A DNA stretch of 64,000 bases from Sphingobacterium tabacisoli (lineage in GTDB: Bacteria; Bacteroidota; Bacteroidia; Sphingobacteriales; Sphingobacteriaceae), in the NCBI RefSeq assembly GCF_017908035.1, contig NZ_JAEQMU010000002.1, forward strand, positions 1-64,000. The letters are read 5' to 3'. The translations under genes were made by a program, and so were the position numbers. Below, piece by piece: positions 1-8,750 of this stretch. Under the pieces are notes generated by a model that was not told the DNA's origin, searched no databases, and saw nothing but the letters and a program-made list of their open reading frames with translations. Every line of letters begins with the position of its first letter. Positions within the stretch are counted from its first letter, which is position 1.

Positions 1-85
1 CTACCTCTTCCCATTCCGAACAGAGAAGTCAAGCCCGCCAGAGCCGATGGTATTGCCGTAACAGGTGGGAGAGTAGGTCGGTGCC
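1..85 (+). rRNA. rrf: 5S ribosomal RNA, 3' part
   Basis: The first 85 bases match the 3' three quarters of a bacterial 5S rRNA. They contain the conserved CCGAACAGAGAAGTCAAGCC region, the loop E/helix IV part and the closing GGTGGGAGAGTAGGTCGGTGCC end. The 5' part lies outside the window. This is the end of a plus-strand rRNA operon. The exact 3' end is placed at the last base before the T run, by pattern and not by experiment. Confidence 0.93.
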
Positions 86-97
86 TTTTTTAATACG

Positions 98-131
98 AAG
101 CCCCTTCAGGAAACTGGAGGGGCTTTTGTTT
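98..131 (+). terminator. rRNA operon terminator
   Basis: A 12-bp stem (98-109 with 114-125, one G-T pair) encloses a GAAA tetraloop and is followed by a T-rich tail. It lies just after the 5S gene, so it is read as the intrinsic terminator of the rRNA operon. Confidence 0.88.
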
Positions 132-412
132 TGTGCGTACTTTTCGAGAGAACGCACTGGCCGATAGTATTATTGAAGCCCCTAACTACCTACCTTGCAA
201 AGGCTTTTCGCTGTATTGTGAGAGCTCAGAATGTACTAATTGAAACATAATATTTCTCGCGAATCCAGTAACGTAGAAGGTCTAATTGAAATTGGGGTTT
301 TAAACTAATTGAGATTTGTACCTATTATAATAACAATTTTACATGTTTTATAGGGCAATATAACTTATCTTGTAAGAGGAGTATGAATAAACTACAAACT
401 CCCCAGTAAATT
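132..412. other. intergenic region between rRNA operon and RND operon
   Basis: I see no gene here. A weak dyad (GTGCGT at 133-138, ACGCAC at 154-159) follows the terminator. The rest is AT-rich and must contain the promoter of the efflux operon, but I found no clear TAnnTTTG element to place it. Confidence 0.5.
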
Positions 413-1477
413 ATGAATCGAAAAGTTGGAGTATTTCTATTGATTTTATTTGTTATAGTCGCTGGCTTGGTCAGTTATCGATTATTAAAAAATAAAGAAA
501 AGCAAAGCAGTAATCAAAAAGGTGACGGTTCCGGTCGTACTGAGGCTAAAGTGTATGGAATGGTGGTCAGTGGAAAGCCTTTTTCGGATTTTCTCTCGTT
601 GACTGGTGGTATAGAGGCTAATGAGATAGTAGATTTAAGGGCTGAAATTTCAGGACTTGTAGAAAGTCTGAATTTTGAAGAGGGGGGAAGTGTAGGTGGA
701 GGCCAGGTATTGGTTAAAATTAATGATTCAGAACTTAGAGCGCAGTTGGAACAAGCGCAAACGAGAAGTAATCTTGCGCAAGAAAATGAACGTAGGGCAC
801 GATTGCTCTTAGAAAAGGAAGCCATAAGTCAGGAAGAGTACGAAATTGCAAGTGCTGATTATCGTACAGCTAAGTCACAGATACAGCTTATTCAGGCTCA
901 GCTTAATAAGACTTTAATCAAAGCTCCTTTCGCTGGAAGGATTGGGCTGAGAAGTATATCAAAAGGAAGTTATATTACACCAACAACAGCAATTGCGCAG
1001 TTGGTTAATTTGTCGCGGATAAAGCTACAGTTTTCTATTCCAGAGAAGTATGCCGTTAAAGTAAGAATAGGTGAACAGGTTCGGTTTACGGTGCAAGGTT
1101 CGGATGAGGTGTTTGTTGCCAAAATTTATGCATTGGAACCCTTGATTGAAGAAAGTACCCGTACCTTGCGGGTGCGTGCAATAGCCGATAATGGTAATAA
1201 TAGATTGATTCCCGGTTCTTTCGCCAATGTGACTTTTCCGTTGGAGACCATTAGTGATGGATTATTAGTGCCTACTGAAGCTTTGATTCCTATTCAGAAT
1301 GGGAAGAAGCTGTTTCTTAAGAAGAATGGGAAGGCAAAAGAGACATTAGTTGAAACGGGAGGAAGGACTGATTCAGTTGTCTTGATTACTAAGGGAATAG
1401 CTGATGGAGATACCGTATTGACATCAGGCGTTATGTCATTAAGAGATGGTAGTCCAGTGAAAGTGACATTGAGATAA
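413..1477 (+). CDS. RND efflux periplasmic adaptor (membrane fusion protein)
   Basis: This is the adaptor subunit of a tripartite RND exporter, 354 residues. An N-terminal hydrophobic anchor (about residues 4-24) is followed by a lipoyl/barrel-sandwich half near 70-105. An alpha-helical hairpin of Ala/Gln/Glu-rich coiled coil spans about 110-165. The second lipoyl half carries the motif IKAPFAGRIG near 168-177, and beta-barrel and membrane-proximal domains follow. It bridges the inner-membrane pump and outer-membrane channel encoded directly downstream, 8 bases away, so the three genes form an operon. Substrates cannot be told from sequence; HAE1-type systems usually export drugs, detergents or secondary metabolites. 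No dedicated regulator lies beside it. Confidence 0.93.
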   Translation: MNRKVGVFLLILFVIVAGLVSYRLLKNKEKQSSNQKGDGSGRTEAKVYGMVVSGKPFSDFLSLTGGIEANEIVDLRAEISGLVESLNFEEGGSVGGGQVLVKINDSELRAQLEQAQTRSNLAQENERRARLLLEKEAISQEEYEIASADYRTAKSQIQLIQAQLNKTLIKAPFAGRIGLRSISKGSYITPTTAIAQLVNLSRIKLQFSIPEKYAVKVRIGEQVRFTVQGSDEVFVAKIYALEPLIEESTRTLRVRAIADNGNNRLIPGSFANVTFPLETISDGLLVPTEALIPIQNGKKLFLKKNGKAKETLVETGGRTDSVVLITKGIADGDTVLTSGVMSLRDGSPVKVTLR

Positions 1478-1485
1478 GAGATCAT

Positions 1486-4400
1486 ATGAGTTTATCAACC
1501 TTAAGTATCAAAAGACCTGTATTAGCAATTGTGATGAACCTGTTGCTGATTTTGTTTGGCATCATTGGTTATACCTTTTTAGGTGTTCGGGAATTTCCTT
1601 CTATTGATCCAGCTCAGATATCCGTTAGAACTAGCTATGCAGGTGCAAATGCGGAAATTATAGAGTCTCAGATTACGGAGCCTCTAGAGAAATCAATAAA
1701 TTCCATCGATGGGATACGTAATATTTCTTCTTCTAGTAATCAGGGGACAAGTAATATTACTATAGAGTTTAACCTAGATAAAAATCTTGAAGAAGCTGCA
1801 AATGATGTTCGTGATAAGGTATCTCAAGCTCTGCGGAGCCTTCCTCAGGATATCGATGCTGCTCCAGTCGTTTCTAAAGCTGATGCTGATTCAGAACCGA
1901 TAATCACAATGACGGTGCAGAGCGCTACAAAGAATGTACTTGAGTTGTCTGATTATGCAGAGAATGTAATTGCACAGCGGTTACAAACTATTCCTGGAGT
2001 AAGTTCTGTGCAGATTTGGGGGCAGAAGAAGTTTGCTATGCGTCTATGGATTGATCCCATCAAATTGGCTTCTTACGGATTGACAGTTTTGGATGTGCGC
2101 ACAGCTTTAAATAGCCAGAATGTCGAACTACCATCAGGCAAGCTTACTGGAGCGAATACTGAACTAGCAGTAAAGACTATTGGTAATCTTTCTACTGAAG
2201 AGGGATTTAATAATATAGTGATACGTGCCGAAGGAAGCCGTATTATTAGGCTAAGTGATGTGGGACAGGCCACATTAGAAGCGGAGAACTTTGAAACGAA
2301 AATGTCAGACTCGGGTTATCCTATGGTAAGTCTAGCAGTGATTCCTCAACCAGGAACTAACTATCTGGACATTGCGAAAGAGTTTTACGAGGAGTATGAC
2401 CGTTTGAAAGTAGATTTACCTGAAGGTTTTGAAATCAACGTGGCGATTGATAATACCCAGTTCGTCAAGCGCGCCGTATTAGAAGTGGTAGAGACTTTGT
2501 TGATCTCTATTGTTTTGGTTGTTATCATTATATATATATTCTTCCGGAATTGGAGTATTGCATTCAGACCATTGATTGATATTCCTGTGTCATTGATTGC
2601 TACGTTTTTCATCATGTATCTCTGTGGGTTTTCAATTAATGTATTGACGCTGTTGGCCATTGTTTTGGCGACAGGACTTGTAGTGGATGATGGAATTGTA
2701 GTAACAGAGAATATCTTTAAGAAGGTAGAAGAGGGGATGTCTCCAATTGAGGCTGCTATCAAAGGTTCTAATGAAATATTTTTTGCAGTTATCTCCATCT
2801 CTGTAACCTTAGCGGCAGTTTTTCTTCCGGTTATATTTTTGGAAGGATTCGTGGGAAGACTGTTTCGAGAGTTCGGTATTGTCATTGGATCGGCCGTGCT
2901 GATATCTGCATTTGTATCTTTATCGCTGACCCCAATGTTGAATGCCTACCTCATGAAAGGTGGTGAGCAGAAGCGTTCAAAATTCTACGATAGAACCGAG
3001 CGATACTTTGTAGCTATGAATAAAGAATATGAAGGTTCTTTGCGTAGTTTCTTAAATAGAAAGTGGTTAAGTGTTGCTATTATTGGTGCTTGTTTTGTTC
3101 TTATCTACTTTTTCTATCAGCTTTTACCTAAGGAGACAGCACCCTACGATGACCGTAGTTATGTCTCGTTACGAGCCACAGCTCCAGAGGGTGTATCTTA
3201 CGATTATATGAATCGATTTATGACGGAGTTGACCATGTTGATTAATGACTCTGTCCCTGAAAAAAAGGTTAGTTTAGTAATCACTTCGCCAGGATTTGGT
3301 TCTTCTTCGGCTAATAGTGGTTTCGTGCGTTTGGGGCTTGTACAGCCTGGAGAACGCGAACGAACGCAAGAAGAAATTGTCAATCAGCTTTCAAGGTTGA
3401 CAAGGCAGTATTCAGAAGCTCGGGTTGCCGTCTCCCAACAACCTACAATTGCCGTAAATAGAAGAGGAGGATCTCCGATTCAATACATTATCCAAGCTCC
3501 TAATTTCCAAAAATTGGAGGAGAAGATTCCTGAGTTTATGGAAGAATTGTCAAAGGACAAGACATTCTCTATGGTAGACGTCAATTTAAAATTTAACAAA
3601 CCTGAGTTGTATGTACATATCGATAGAGAGAAAGCTCAGGCATTGGGAGTTTCGGTATTAGACGTTGCTCAAACTTTACAAATGTCCTTGTCCGGTCAAC
3701 GATTCGGTTACTTTATGATGAACGGTAAGCAGTATCAGGTGATGGGACAGTTTGACCGAAAGGATCGCGCTACACCAACGGACCTAACTTCTATTTTTGT
3801 AAAGAATAAAGAAGGAAAACTGATTCAGCTCGATAATATAATAGAAGTACAGGAGCATAGTAGTCCTCCTCAGCTCTATCATAATAATCGGTATATGTCT
3901 GCTACAGTATCAGCATCTCTAGCGCCAGGGCAAAGTATGGGAAAGGGAATTGAGGCTATGGATGCGATCAAAGAAAGGGTATTGGATGATAGTTTTACGA
4001 CTGATTTGGGTGGTGAAGCACGTGATTTTGTAGAAAGTGGATCCAATACAATGTTTGCTTTTGGTCTTGCTGTGCTTCTAATATTTTTGATTTTGGCAGC
4101 ACAGTTCGAGAGTTTTGTAGATCCTATTATTATATTGCTGACAGTTCCTATGGCGGTAGGAGGAGCATTATTTTCTTTATGGCTTTTCGATCAATCATGG
4201 AATATCTTTAGTCAGATCGGTACCATTATGCTCATTGGACTAGTGACGAAGAACGGGATTCTGATCGTCGAGTTTGCTAACCAGCTTCGAGAGGAAGGAC
4301 ATGAGAAATTTGAAGCAGTGGTTCTTGCCGCTGAGGCCCGTCTAAGACCTATTTTAATGACTTCTTTTGCGATTGCTTTGGGTGCCTTGCCGATTGCTCT

Positions 4401-4563
4401 TTCTTTTGGGGCTGCGTCTACTAGTCGTATTGGTATGGGAGTTGTAATTGTTGGAGGGACGCTCTTTTCTTTGTTGTTGACCTTATATGTAATTCCAGGT
4501 TTTTATTTGATGTTTTCCCGTAAGCGTAAACATCGTCCAGAATTTGATCAAATAGATGGCTAG
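1486..4563 (+). CDS. RND multidrug efflux pump, AcrB/MexB-like permease
   Basis: This is a proton-driven inner-membrane transporter of the HAE1 RND family with full length for the family (1025 residues). It opens with the family start SLSTLSIKRPVLA and TM1. Two large periplasmic porter loops follow TM1 and TM7 (about 30-330 and 555-860). TM4 carries the proton-relay Asp pair, D401 and D402, in GLVVDDGIVVTEN. The C-terminal half has the matching GTIMLIGLVTKNGILIVEF segment. It sits between its adaptor gene and an outer-membrane channel gene, overlapping the latter by 8 bases, which suggests translational coupling. Which compounds are exported is not visible. Confidence 0.96.
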   Translation: MSLSTLSIKRPVLAIVMNLLLILFGIIGYTFLGVREFPSIDPAQISVRTSYAGANAEIIESQITEPLEKSINSIDGIRNISSSSNQGTSNITIEFNLDKNLEEAANDVRDKVSQALRSLPQDIDAAPVVSKADADSEPIITMTVQSATKNVLELSDYAENVIAQRLQTIPGVSSVQIWGQKKFAMRLWIDPIKLASYGLTVLDVRTALNSQNVELPSGKLTGANTELAVKTIGNLSTEEGFNNIVIRAEGSRIIRLSDVGQATLEAENFETKMSDSGYPMVSLAVIPQPGTNYLDIAKEFYEEYDRLKVDLPEGFEINVAIDNTQFVKRAVLEVVETLLISIVLVVIIIYIFFRNWSIAFRPLIDIPVSLIATFFIMYLCGFSINVLTLLAIVLATGLVVDDGIVVTENIFKKVEEGMSPIEAAIKGSNEIFFAVISISVTLAAVFLPVIFLEGFVGRLFREFGIVIGSAVLISAFVSLSLTPMLNAYLMKGGEQKRSKFYDRTERYFVAMNKEYEGSLRSFLNRKWLSVAIIGACFVLIYFFYQLLPKETAPYDDRSYVSLRATAPEGVSYDYMNRFMTELTMLINDSVPEKKVSLVITSPGFGSSSANSGFVRLGLVQPGERERTQEEIVNQLSRLTRQYSEARVAVSQQPTIAVNRRGGSPIQYIIQAPNFQKLEEKIPEFMEELSKDKTFSMVDVNLKFNKPELYVHIDREKAQALGVSVLDVAQTLQMSLSGQRFGYFMMNGKQYQVMGQFDRKDRATPTDLTSIFVKNKEGKLIQLDNIIEVQEHSSPPQLYHNNRYMSATVSASLAPGQSMGKGIEAMDAIKERVLDDSFTTDLGGEARDFVESGSNTMFAFGLAVLLIFLILAAQFESFVDPIIILLTVPMAVGGALFSLWLFDQSWNIFSQIGTIMLIGLVTKNGILIVEFANQLREEGHEKFEAVVLAAEARLRPILMTSFAIALGALPIALSFGAASTSRIGMGVVIVGGTLFSLLLTLYVIPGFYLMFSRKRKHRPEFDQIDG

Positions 4564-5869
4564 TATGAAGTATTTAGCATTATTTTTTATGACTTGGACA
4601 TCATACAGTCTAGGTGTAGCACAGGAGTTGTTGACTGTCCAAGATGCTGTTGAAGTAACTTTGGTAAATAACTATGATATCAAATTGTCCGAGAACGACC
4701 TACAAGTGGCAGCAGAGAATGTGACCTACGGAAACGCGGGAATGTTGCCTTTGGTATCAGGAAATTTTACACAAAACAATAGTATACAGAATTCTAAACA
4801 GACCCAAAATGATGGTAATATCCGCGAATTAGATAACGCTAAGAATAATAATATGTCTTACGGTGTCAGTCTGGGATGGACCATTTTTGATGGTTTAGGT
4901 ATGTTTTCTAGGTATGAATCGTTAAAAGAGCTAGAAAGATTAAGCAGTGTTGAGGCCAAGCGCACACTTGTCATAATGGTATCTGATGTAATTCGGACTT
5001 ATTATAGTATAGTCGAACAGCAGAATTTGTTAGCAGCTCTAGATTCTAGTATACTGATTTCAAAAGAGCGATTGCGCACCGCTGAAAATCGTTTTTCTAT
5101 AGGTAAAGCTTCTCGCTTGGAGGTCTTGAATGTACAAGTCAATTTAAATGAAGATGAATCTGCACGCTTGCGGCAATTGGATCTTGTAAATAATCTCAAA
5201 ACGGCTTTGAATGGTCTGATGGCACGACCATTACTGACTGAATTTAGTGTCATCAGGGATGTGAACATTGATCAATCAATGATATTGACTGATTTATTGA
5301 ACAAAGCGGCTGTGCACAATCCTGATCTGCTAAGGGTAGGAATCAACAAGCGGATTGCCGAGCTGGAATTGAAAACTGTAAAAGCGAATCGCTATCCTAC
5401 GGTTAGATTGAATGGAGGATATAATTTTTCGGAATCAGAATCGAGTTTAGGTTTTGTTGCCAAATCTAATGCTAGAGGACTTAATTATGGTGTTACCGCT
5501 TCTGTTAATATTTTTGATGGTTTTAATCAGAGACGTAATGAGCGAGTTGCAAAGTTAAAGATAGATAACGCTGATTTAGTAATACAGCAACAACGGAATG
5601 TCATAGAGACGGCCTTGACGCAGGCTTTTCAGAGCTATCAGACGAATTTGGCTTTAGTGCATATCGAGGAAGGAAACGAACGTATTGCGAAACAAAACTT
5701 AAATATTACGTTGGACAAATATCGTATCGGAACAATTAGCGCAGTAGAATTTAGGGATGCACAGCAAAACTTTATCAACGCAGTCTCCCGATTTAATACA
5801 GCTAAGACCCAAGCGAAGTTGTCTGAATCCTTGTTAAAGGAACTCGTGGGGACAATCGATTTCTTATAG
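4556..5869 (+). CDS. TolC-family outer membrane efflux protein
   Basis: This is the outer-membrane channel component of the RND system, 437 residues. It has a signal peptide (about residues 1-22, cleavage near GVAQ|EL) and two OEP repeats rich in coiled coil. The start of each repeat carries the typical AVxxNPDL-like pattern (for example AAVHNPDLLRVGINKRIAELELK near 260) and the beta segments YGVSLGWTIFDG and YGVTASVNIFDG that end in an FDG turn. The start overlaps the pump gene by 8 bases. A strong terminator follows, so the operon contains exactly three genes. Confidence 0.94.
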   Translation: MASMKYLALFFMTWTSYSLGVAQELLTVQDAVEVTLVNNYDIKLSENDLQVAAENVTYGNAGMLPLVSGNFTQNNSIQNSKQTQNDGNIRELDNAKNNNMSYGVSLGWTIFDGLGMFSRYESLKELERLSSVEAKRTLVIMVSDVIRTYYSIVEQQNLLAALDSSILISKERLRTAENRFSIGKASRLEVLNVQVNLNEDESARLRQLDLVNNLKTALNGLMARPLLTEFSVIRDVNIDQSMILTDLLNKAAVHNPDLLRVGINKRIAELELKTVKANRYPTVRLNGGYNFSESESSLGFVAKSNARGLNYGVTASVNIFDGFNQRRNERVAKLKIDNADLVIQQQRNVIETALTQAFQSYQTNLALVHIEEGNERIAKQNLNITLDKYRIGTISAVEFRDAQQNFINAVSRFNTAKTQAKLSESLLKELVGTIDFL

Positions 5870-5884
5870 TAACGATTGTGTTAA

Positions 5885-5930
5885 GCAAACGTTTTCGCAA
5901 TTTAGGTCAAACGTTTGCGTTGTTTTTTCA
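5885..5930 (+). terminator. terminator of the RND efflux operon
   Basis: A perfect 10-bp inverted repeat (GCAAACGTTT at 5885-5894, AAACGTTTGC at 5909-5918) is followed by GTTGTTTTTT. It lies 16 bases after the tolC-like stop codon. Confidence 0.85.
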
Positions 5931-6126
5931 TTTCTTATTATGGTATTTATAGATTATTATTGTGATAGATAATATGAAGTAAATGTCGTTATCTATAACC
6001 AATAACCCTTTAATAATAAATTGGTTATTCGACAATAGACTGTTTAGTTTGTTTTAAAATAGGTGATTTTAAAGGGGGCTTTGTGTCCCCTTTGATTTTT
6101 GATGAAATAATAACCCTAAGATAGAT
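5931..6126 (+). other. structured leader upstream of the GH109 gene
   Basis: No ORF is present. Several dyads occur: ATAGATAA/TTATCTAT (about 5964-5997), AACCAAT/ATTGGTT (about 5998-6028), and a terminator-like hairpin AAAGGGG (6071-6077) with CCCCTTT (6087-6093) followed by GATTTTT. The last hairpin ends about 27 bases before the GH109 ATG. The region may be a folded 5' leader, an attenuator, or a small RNA with its own terminator. The sequence alone does not decide. Confidence 0.4.
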
Positions 6127-7542
6127 ATGAGTTCAAATAGAAGAGATTTTTTAAAGAAAGCATCGTTCCTTTCTGCTGCAGCTATTACCTTACCTGCATT
6201 GAATAATGAAGCATTAGCAGCATCATCTTTTAACATGTGGGGATATGCCGCTCCCAAGATTGACAAAGTACGGATAGCCGTGATCGGTTTGGGAATGAGA
6301 GGCCCTGGTGCGGTCGATCGTTTATCTTATATTGAGGAAACAGAGATTGTAGCGTTATGTGATAGACATGCAGACCGTGTTGATAAGGCGCAGAAAATTT
6401 TGACCGGTAAAGGTTTGAAAGAGGCGAAATCTTATTCTGGAGATAATGGATGGGAGAAGCTATTGAAAGAAGAAGAGTTGGACCTTGTTTATATTTGTAC
6501 TCCTTGGGAATTTCACGCACCTATGAGTATTGCGGCAATGAAAGCTGGAGCTCACGTAGCGTGTGAGGTTCCAATTGGTCTAACAGTAAAAGAATGCTGG
6601 GAAGTTGTGAAAGTATCGGAAGCAACTAAAAAGCACTGTATGATGTTGGAGAATTGTTGTTATGACTTTTTCGAAATGCTGACTTTAAATATGACACGTC
6701 AAGGTATGTTTGGTGAGTTAGTACATGCGGAAGGAGCTTATATTCATGATTTATTGGATTTGAACTTTAATAGCAAAAATGGTTATGATAATATGTGGCG
6801 CTTGCGTGAGAATATCAAAATGAATGGTAATCTTTATCCAACTCATGGTCTCGGTCCTATTGCACAATGTTTGAATATTAACAGCGGAGATCGCATGACT
6901 CACCTTGTAGCTATGCAGACTGCTGATTTTATGATGGGTGAAACCGCTCGGGAGATGGCGGCTAAAGATTCATTTTACCAAGAGTTTGTAGGTAAGAAGT
7001 ACCGTGGAAATATGGATACTACTCTGATCAAGACAGAGAAAGGTAAAACCATGATGTTGCAACATGATGTTACTTCTCCTAGACCTTATTCACGTCTTCA
7101 TTTGCTGAGCGGTACTAAAGGTTTTGCACAGAAGTATCCGAAAGAAGGTATTGCCTTTGGACACTCTTTTGTGAAGGAAGAGGAGATGAAAGGCCTGTAT
7201 GAAAAATATACACCACAATTAATCAAATTTATCGGAGAGCAGGCAAAACAAGTAGGGGGCCATGGTGGTATGGACTTTATGATGGATTGGCGTCTGATTG
7301 ACTGTTTGAGAAATGGCTTACCAATAGACCAGCCTGTCTATGAAGGGGCTTCTTGGTCAGTAGTTGTGCCGTTGAGTTGTGAATCTGTCGCTAAGAACAG
7401 TAGAACGGTTGCTATCCCTGACTTTACTAAAGGAAACTGGAAAACGAATAAACCTCATGATATTACGTTGAATGGAGGTGGGAGTACAAGGATTCGTCCA
7501 AAGGTATCTAAAGATCAAAGTAAACAGTTAAAAATAGATTAA
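6127..7542 (+). CDS. GH109-like Gfo/Idh/MocA oxidoreductase (probable alpha-N-acetylgalactosaminidase)
   Basis: This 471-residue protein belongs to the Gfo/Idh/MocA fold. The segments KVRIAVIGLGMRGPGAVDR, YICTPWEFHAPM and NLYPTHGLGPIAQCLNIN recall the GH109 family, which removes terminal alpha-GalNAc by an NAD-dependent oxidation-elimination route. The dinucleotide-binding GLGMRG lies near residues 54-59. The N-terminus is a twin-arginine signal (NRRDFLKKASFL, Arg 5-6, then a hydrophobic stretch to about 31), which fits export of a folded NAD-containing enzyme. The gene stands alone, with a hairpin leader before it and a terminator after it. Family membership is firm; the exact substrate is inferred from similarity only. 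Confidence 0.85.
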   Translation: MSSNRRDFLKKASFLSAAAITLPALNNEALAASSFNMWGYAAPKIDKVRIAVIGLGMRGPGAVDRLSYIEETEIVALCDRHADRVDKAQKILTGKGLKEAKSYSGDNGWEKLLKEEELDLVYICTPWEFHAPMSIAAMKAGAHVACEVPIGLTVKECWEVVKVSEATKKHCMMLENCCYDFFEMLTLNMTRQGMFGELVHAEGAYIHDLLDLNFNSKNGYDNMWRLRENIKMNGNLYPTHGLGPIAQCLNINSGDRMTHLVAMQTADFMMGETAREMAAKDSFYQEFVGKKYRGNMDTTLIKTEKGKTMMLQHDVTSPRPYSRLHLLSGTKGFAQKYPKEGIAFGHSFVKEEEMKGLYEKYTPQLIKFIGEQAKQVGGHGGMDFMMDWRLIDCLRNGLPIDQPVYEGASWSVVVPLSCESVAKNSRTVAIPDFTKGNWKTNKPHDITLNGGGSTRIRPKVSKDQSKQLKID

Positions 7543-7572
7543 TAGGGTATTTCATACCTAAACTCATTTGAT

Positions 7573-7604
7573 GGGAAGATTTCTGAGGATATCTTCCCTT
7601 TTTT
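7573..7604 (+). terminator. terminator after the GH109 gene
   Basis: GGGAAGAT (7573-7580) pairs with ATCTTCCC (7591-7598) and is followed by TTTTTT. It lies between the convergent GH109 and AraC genes. Confidence 0.75.
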
Positions 7605-7631
7605 GTGCCGAATGGGAGAGAGGATCATATA

Positions 7632-8639
7632 CTACTTTTGTGTTATACTTTGGAACTTGCTTGAAGCCTCTTTTGGGGTACAGCCGTAATAACTTTTAAA
7701 AACCTTTATGAAATGGGAAACGCTATGATAGCCCAGCAGTACGGCTAATTCATTCACATTATAGTTCTGTAACAGAAGCTTTTTAGCTTTTTCCATTCTT
7801 AACTGTACGACATAGGCGTACAGTGTAGTGCCGTAGGTAGCTTTGAAACTTTGCTTAAGCTTCTTTTCGTTCATAAAAAATTTCTTTGCCAGTTCTGCAC
7901 TTGAAGGTGGGGTGTCTAGATTTAGTGTAAGGTAAGATTTTATTTTTTCTAAACTGTCGGATGGTTGGGATGCGATTTCAGGAATATTTTCTCCATATTG
8001 TGTCTGTTGATGTATGGTAAATAGGAGCTCCCGCAACTTAAGTTTAAAAAAGTGATATCTATGTTCAATTATATCCTTACTGTTTATCATATCCTCCATA
8101 ATCTGTAGCATCTTAAGATTTATGGAGAGAGTCTCATTGGGTCTGTTCTCTGGTGTTCCAGACAGTATATATTGATGAAAACTATCTTCATTTATCCAAT
8201 CTTCATATTTTATGAGATCAATATAAAAATCGATAGACATTTTTATTATTATATAATGTAACGCCTCTCCTGGTTTCACAATGAGGACGCCCCCACCTCC
8301 TTCTGTATCTAAGAAATTTCGTTGTAGCATTCCTGTTCTATGTGTATAAGACTCATTACCTGCTCCATTTTTTACACAAGAATTACCCCCGAGATAGAAA
8401 AAAAATCGAACGTGTGGAGTCTCTGCAGACCAGTTATTGGTAAGAATAGTAGCAGTATCTATTTGGGCCTCGACAATATGTAATCCCACTGAATGAAAGA
8501 TGTCACAATGTATCGACACTTGATGCTGTTTGTAGCTGAAAACTCTATGCATCAATACATCTTCCTCTATATGAGTCTTTTCAACTATATCATCATGTAT
8601 TATTTTGTCTATCTCAATAATTTCTGATCTCAATCGCAT
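7632..8639 (-). CDS. AraC-family transcriptional regulator
   Basis: This is a 335-residue DNA-binding regulator. The C-terminal 100 residues form the two helix-turn-helix motifs of the AraC family (ELAKKFFMNEKKLKQSFKATYG, then NVNELAVLLGYHSVSHFIKVF, ending near YYGCTPKEA). The N-terminal 230 residues are an unassigned sensing domain. It is divergent from the TonB receptor operon, with 111 bases between the two start codons. By analogy with the PchR/YbtA type of AraC regulators beside siderophore receptors, it probably controls that operon in response to the ligand or to iron. That role is inferred from position. Confidence 0.88.
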   Translation of the reverse strand: MRLRSEIIEIDKIIHDDIVEKTHIEEDVLMHRVFSYKQHQVSIHCDIFHSVGLHIVEAQIDTATILTNNWSAETPHVRFFFYLGGNSCVKNGAGNESYTHRTGMLQRNFLDTEGGGGVLIVKPGEALHYIIIKMSIDFYIDLIKYEDWINEDSFHQYILSGTPENRPNETLSINLKMLQIMEDMINSKDIIEHRYHFFKLKLRELLFTIHQQTQYGENIPEIASQPSDSLEKIKSYLTLNLDTPPSSAELAKKFFMNEKKLKQSFKATYGTTLYAYVVQLRMEKAKKLLLQNYNVNELAVLLGYHSVSHFIKVFKSYYGCTPKEASSKFQSITQK

Positions 8640-8676
8640 GCCTCTATTTCGCTATTTTTTGTCCTGTTTATCACTA

Positions 8677-8705
8677 TTTGTTAATGGGGTTAGTAACTAC
8701 ATTTG
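8677..8705 (+). promoter_or_regulatory. promoter of the TonB receptor operon
   Basis: TTTG (8677-8680), 17 bases, then TACATTTG (8698-8705) fit the Bacteroidota -33/-7 pattern TTTG...TAnnTTTG, with a spacer slightly shorter than usual. The predicted start is near 8711, about 40 bases before the ATG. Confidence 0.65.
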
Positions 8706-8750
8706 CGAAGTTATTTATAATTAATCTAAATACCAATAGGGTTATCAAAA

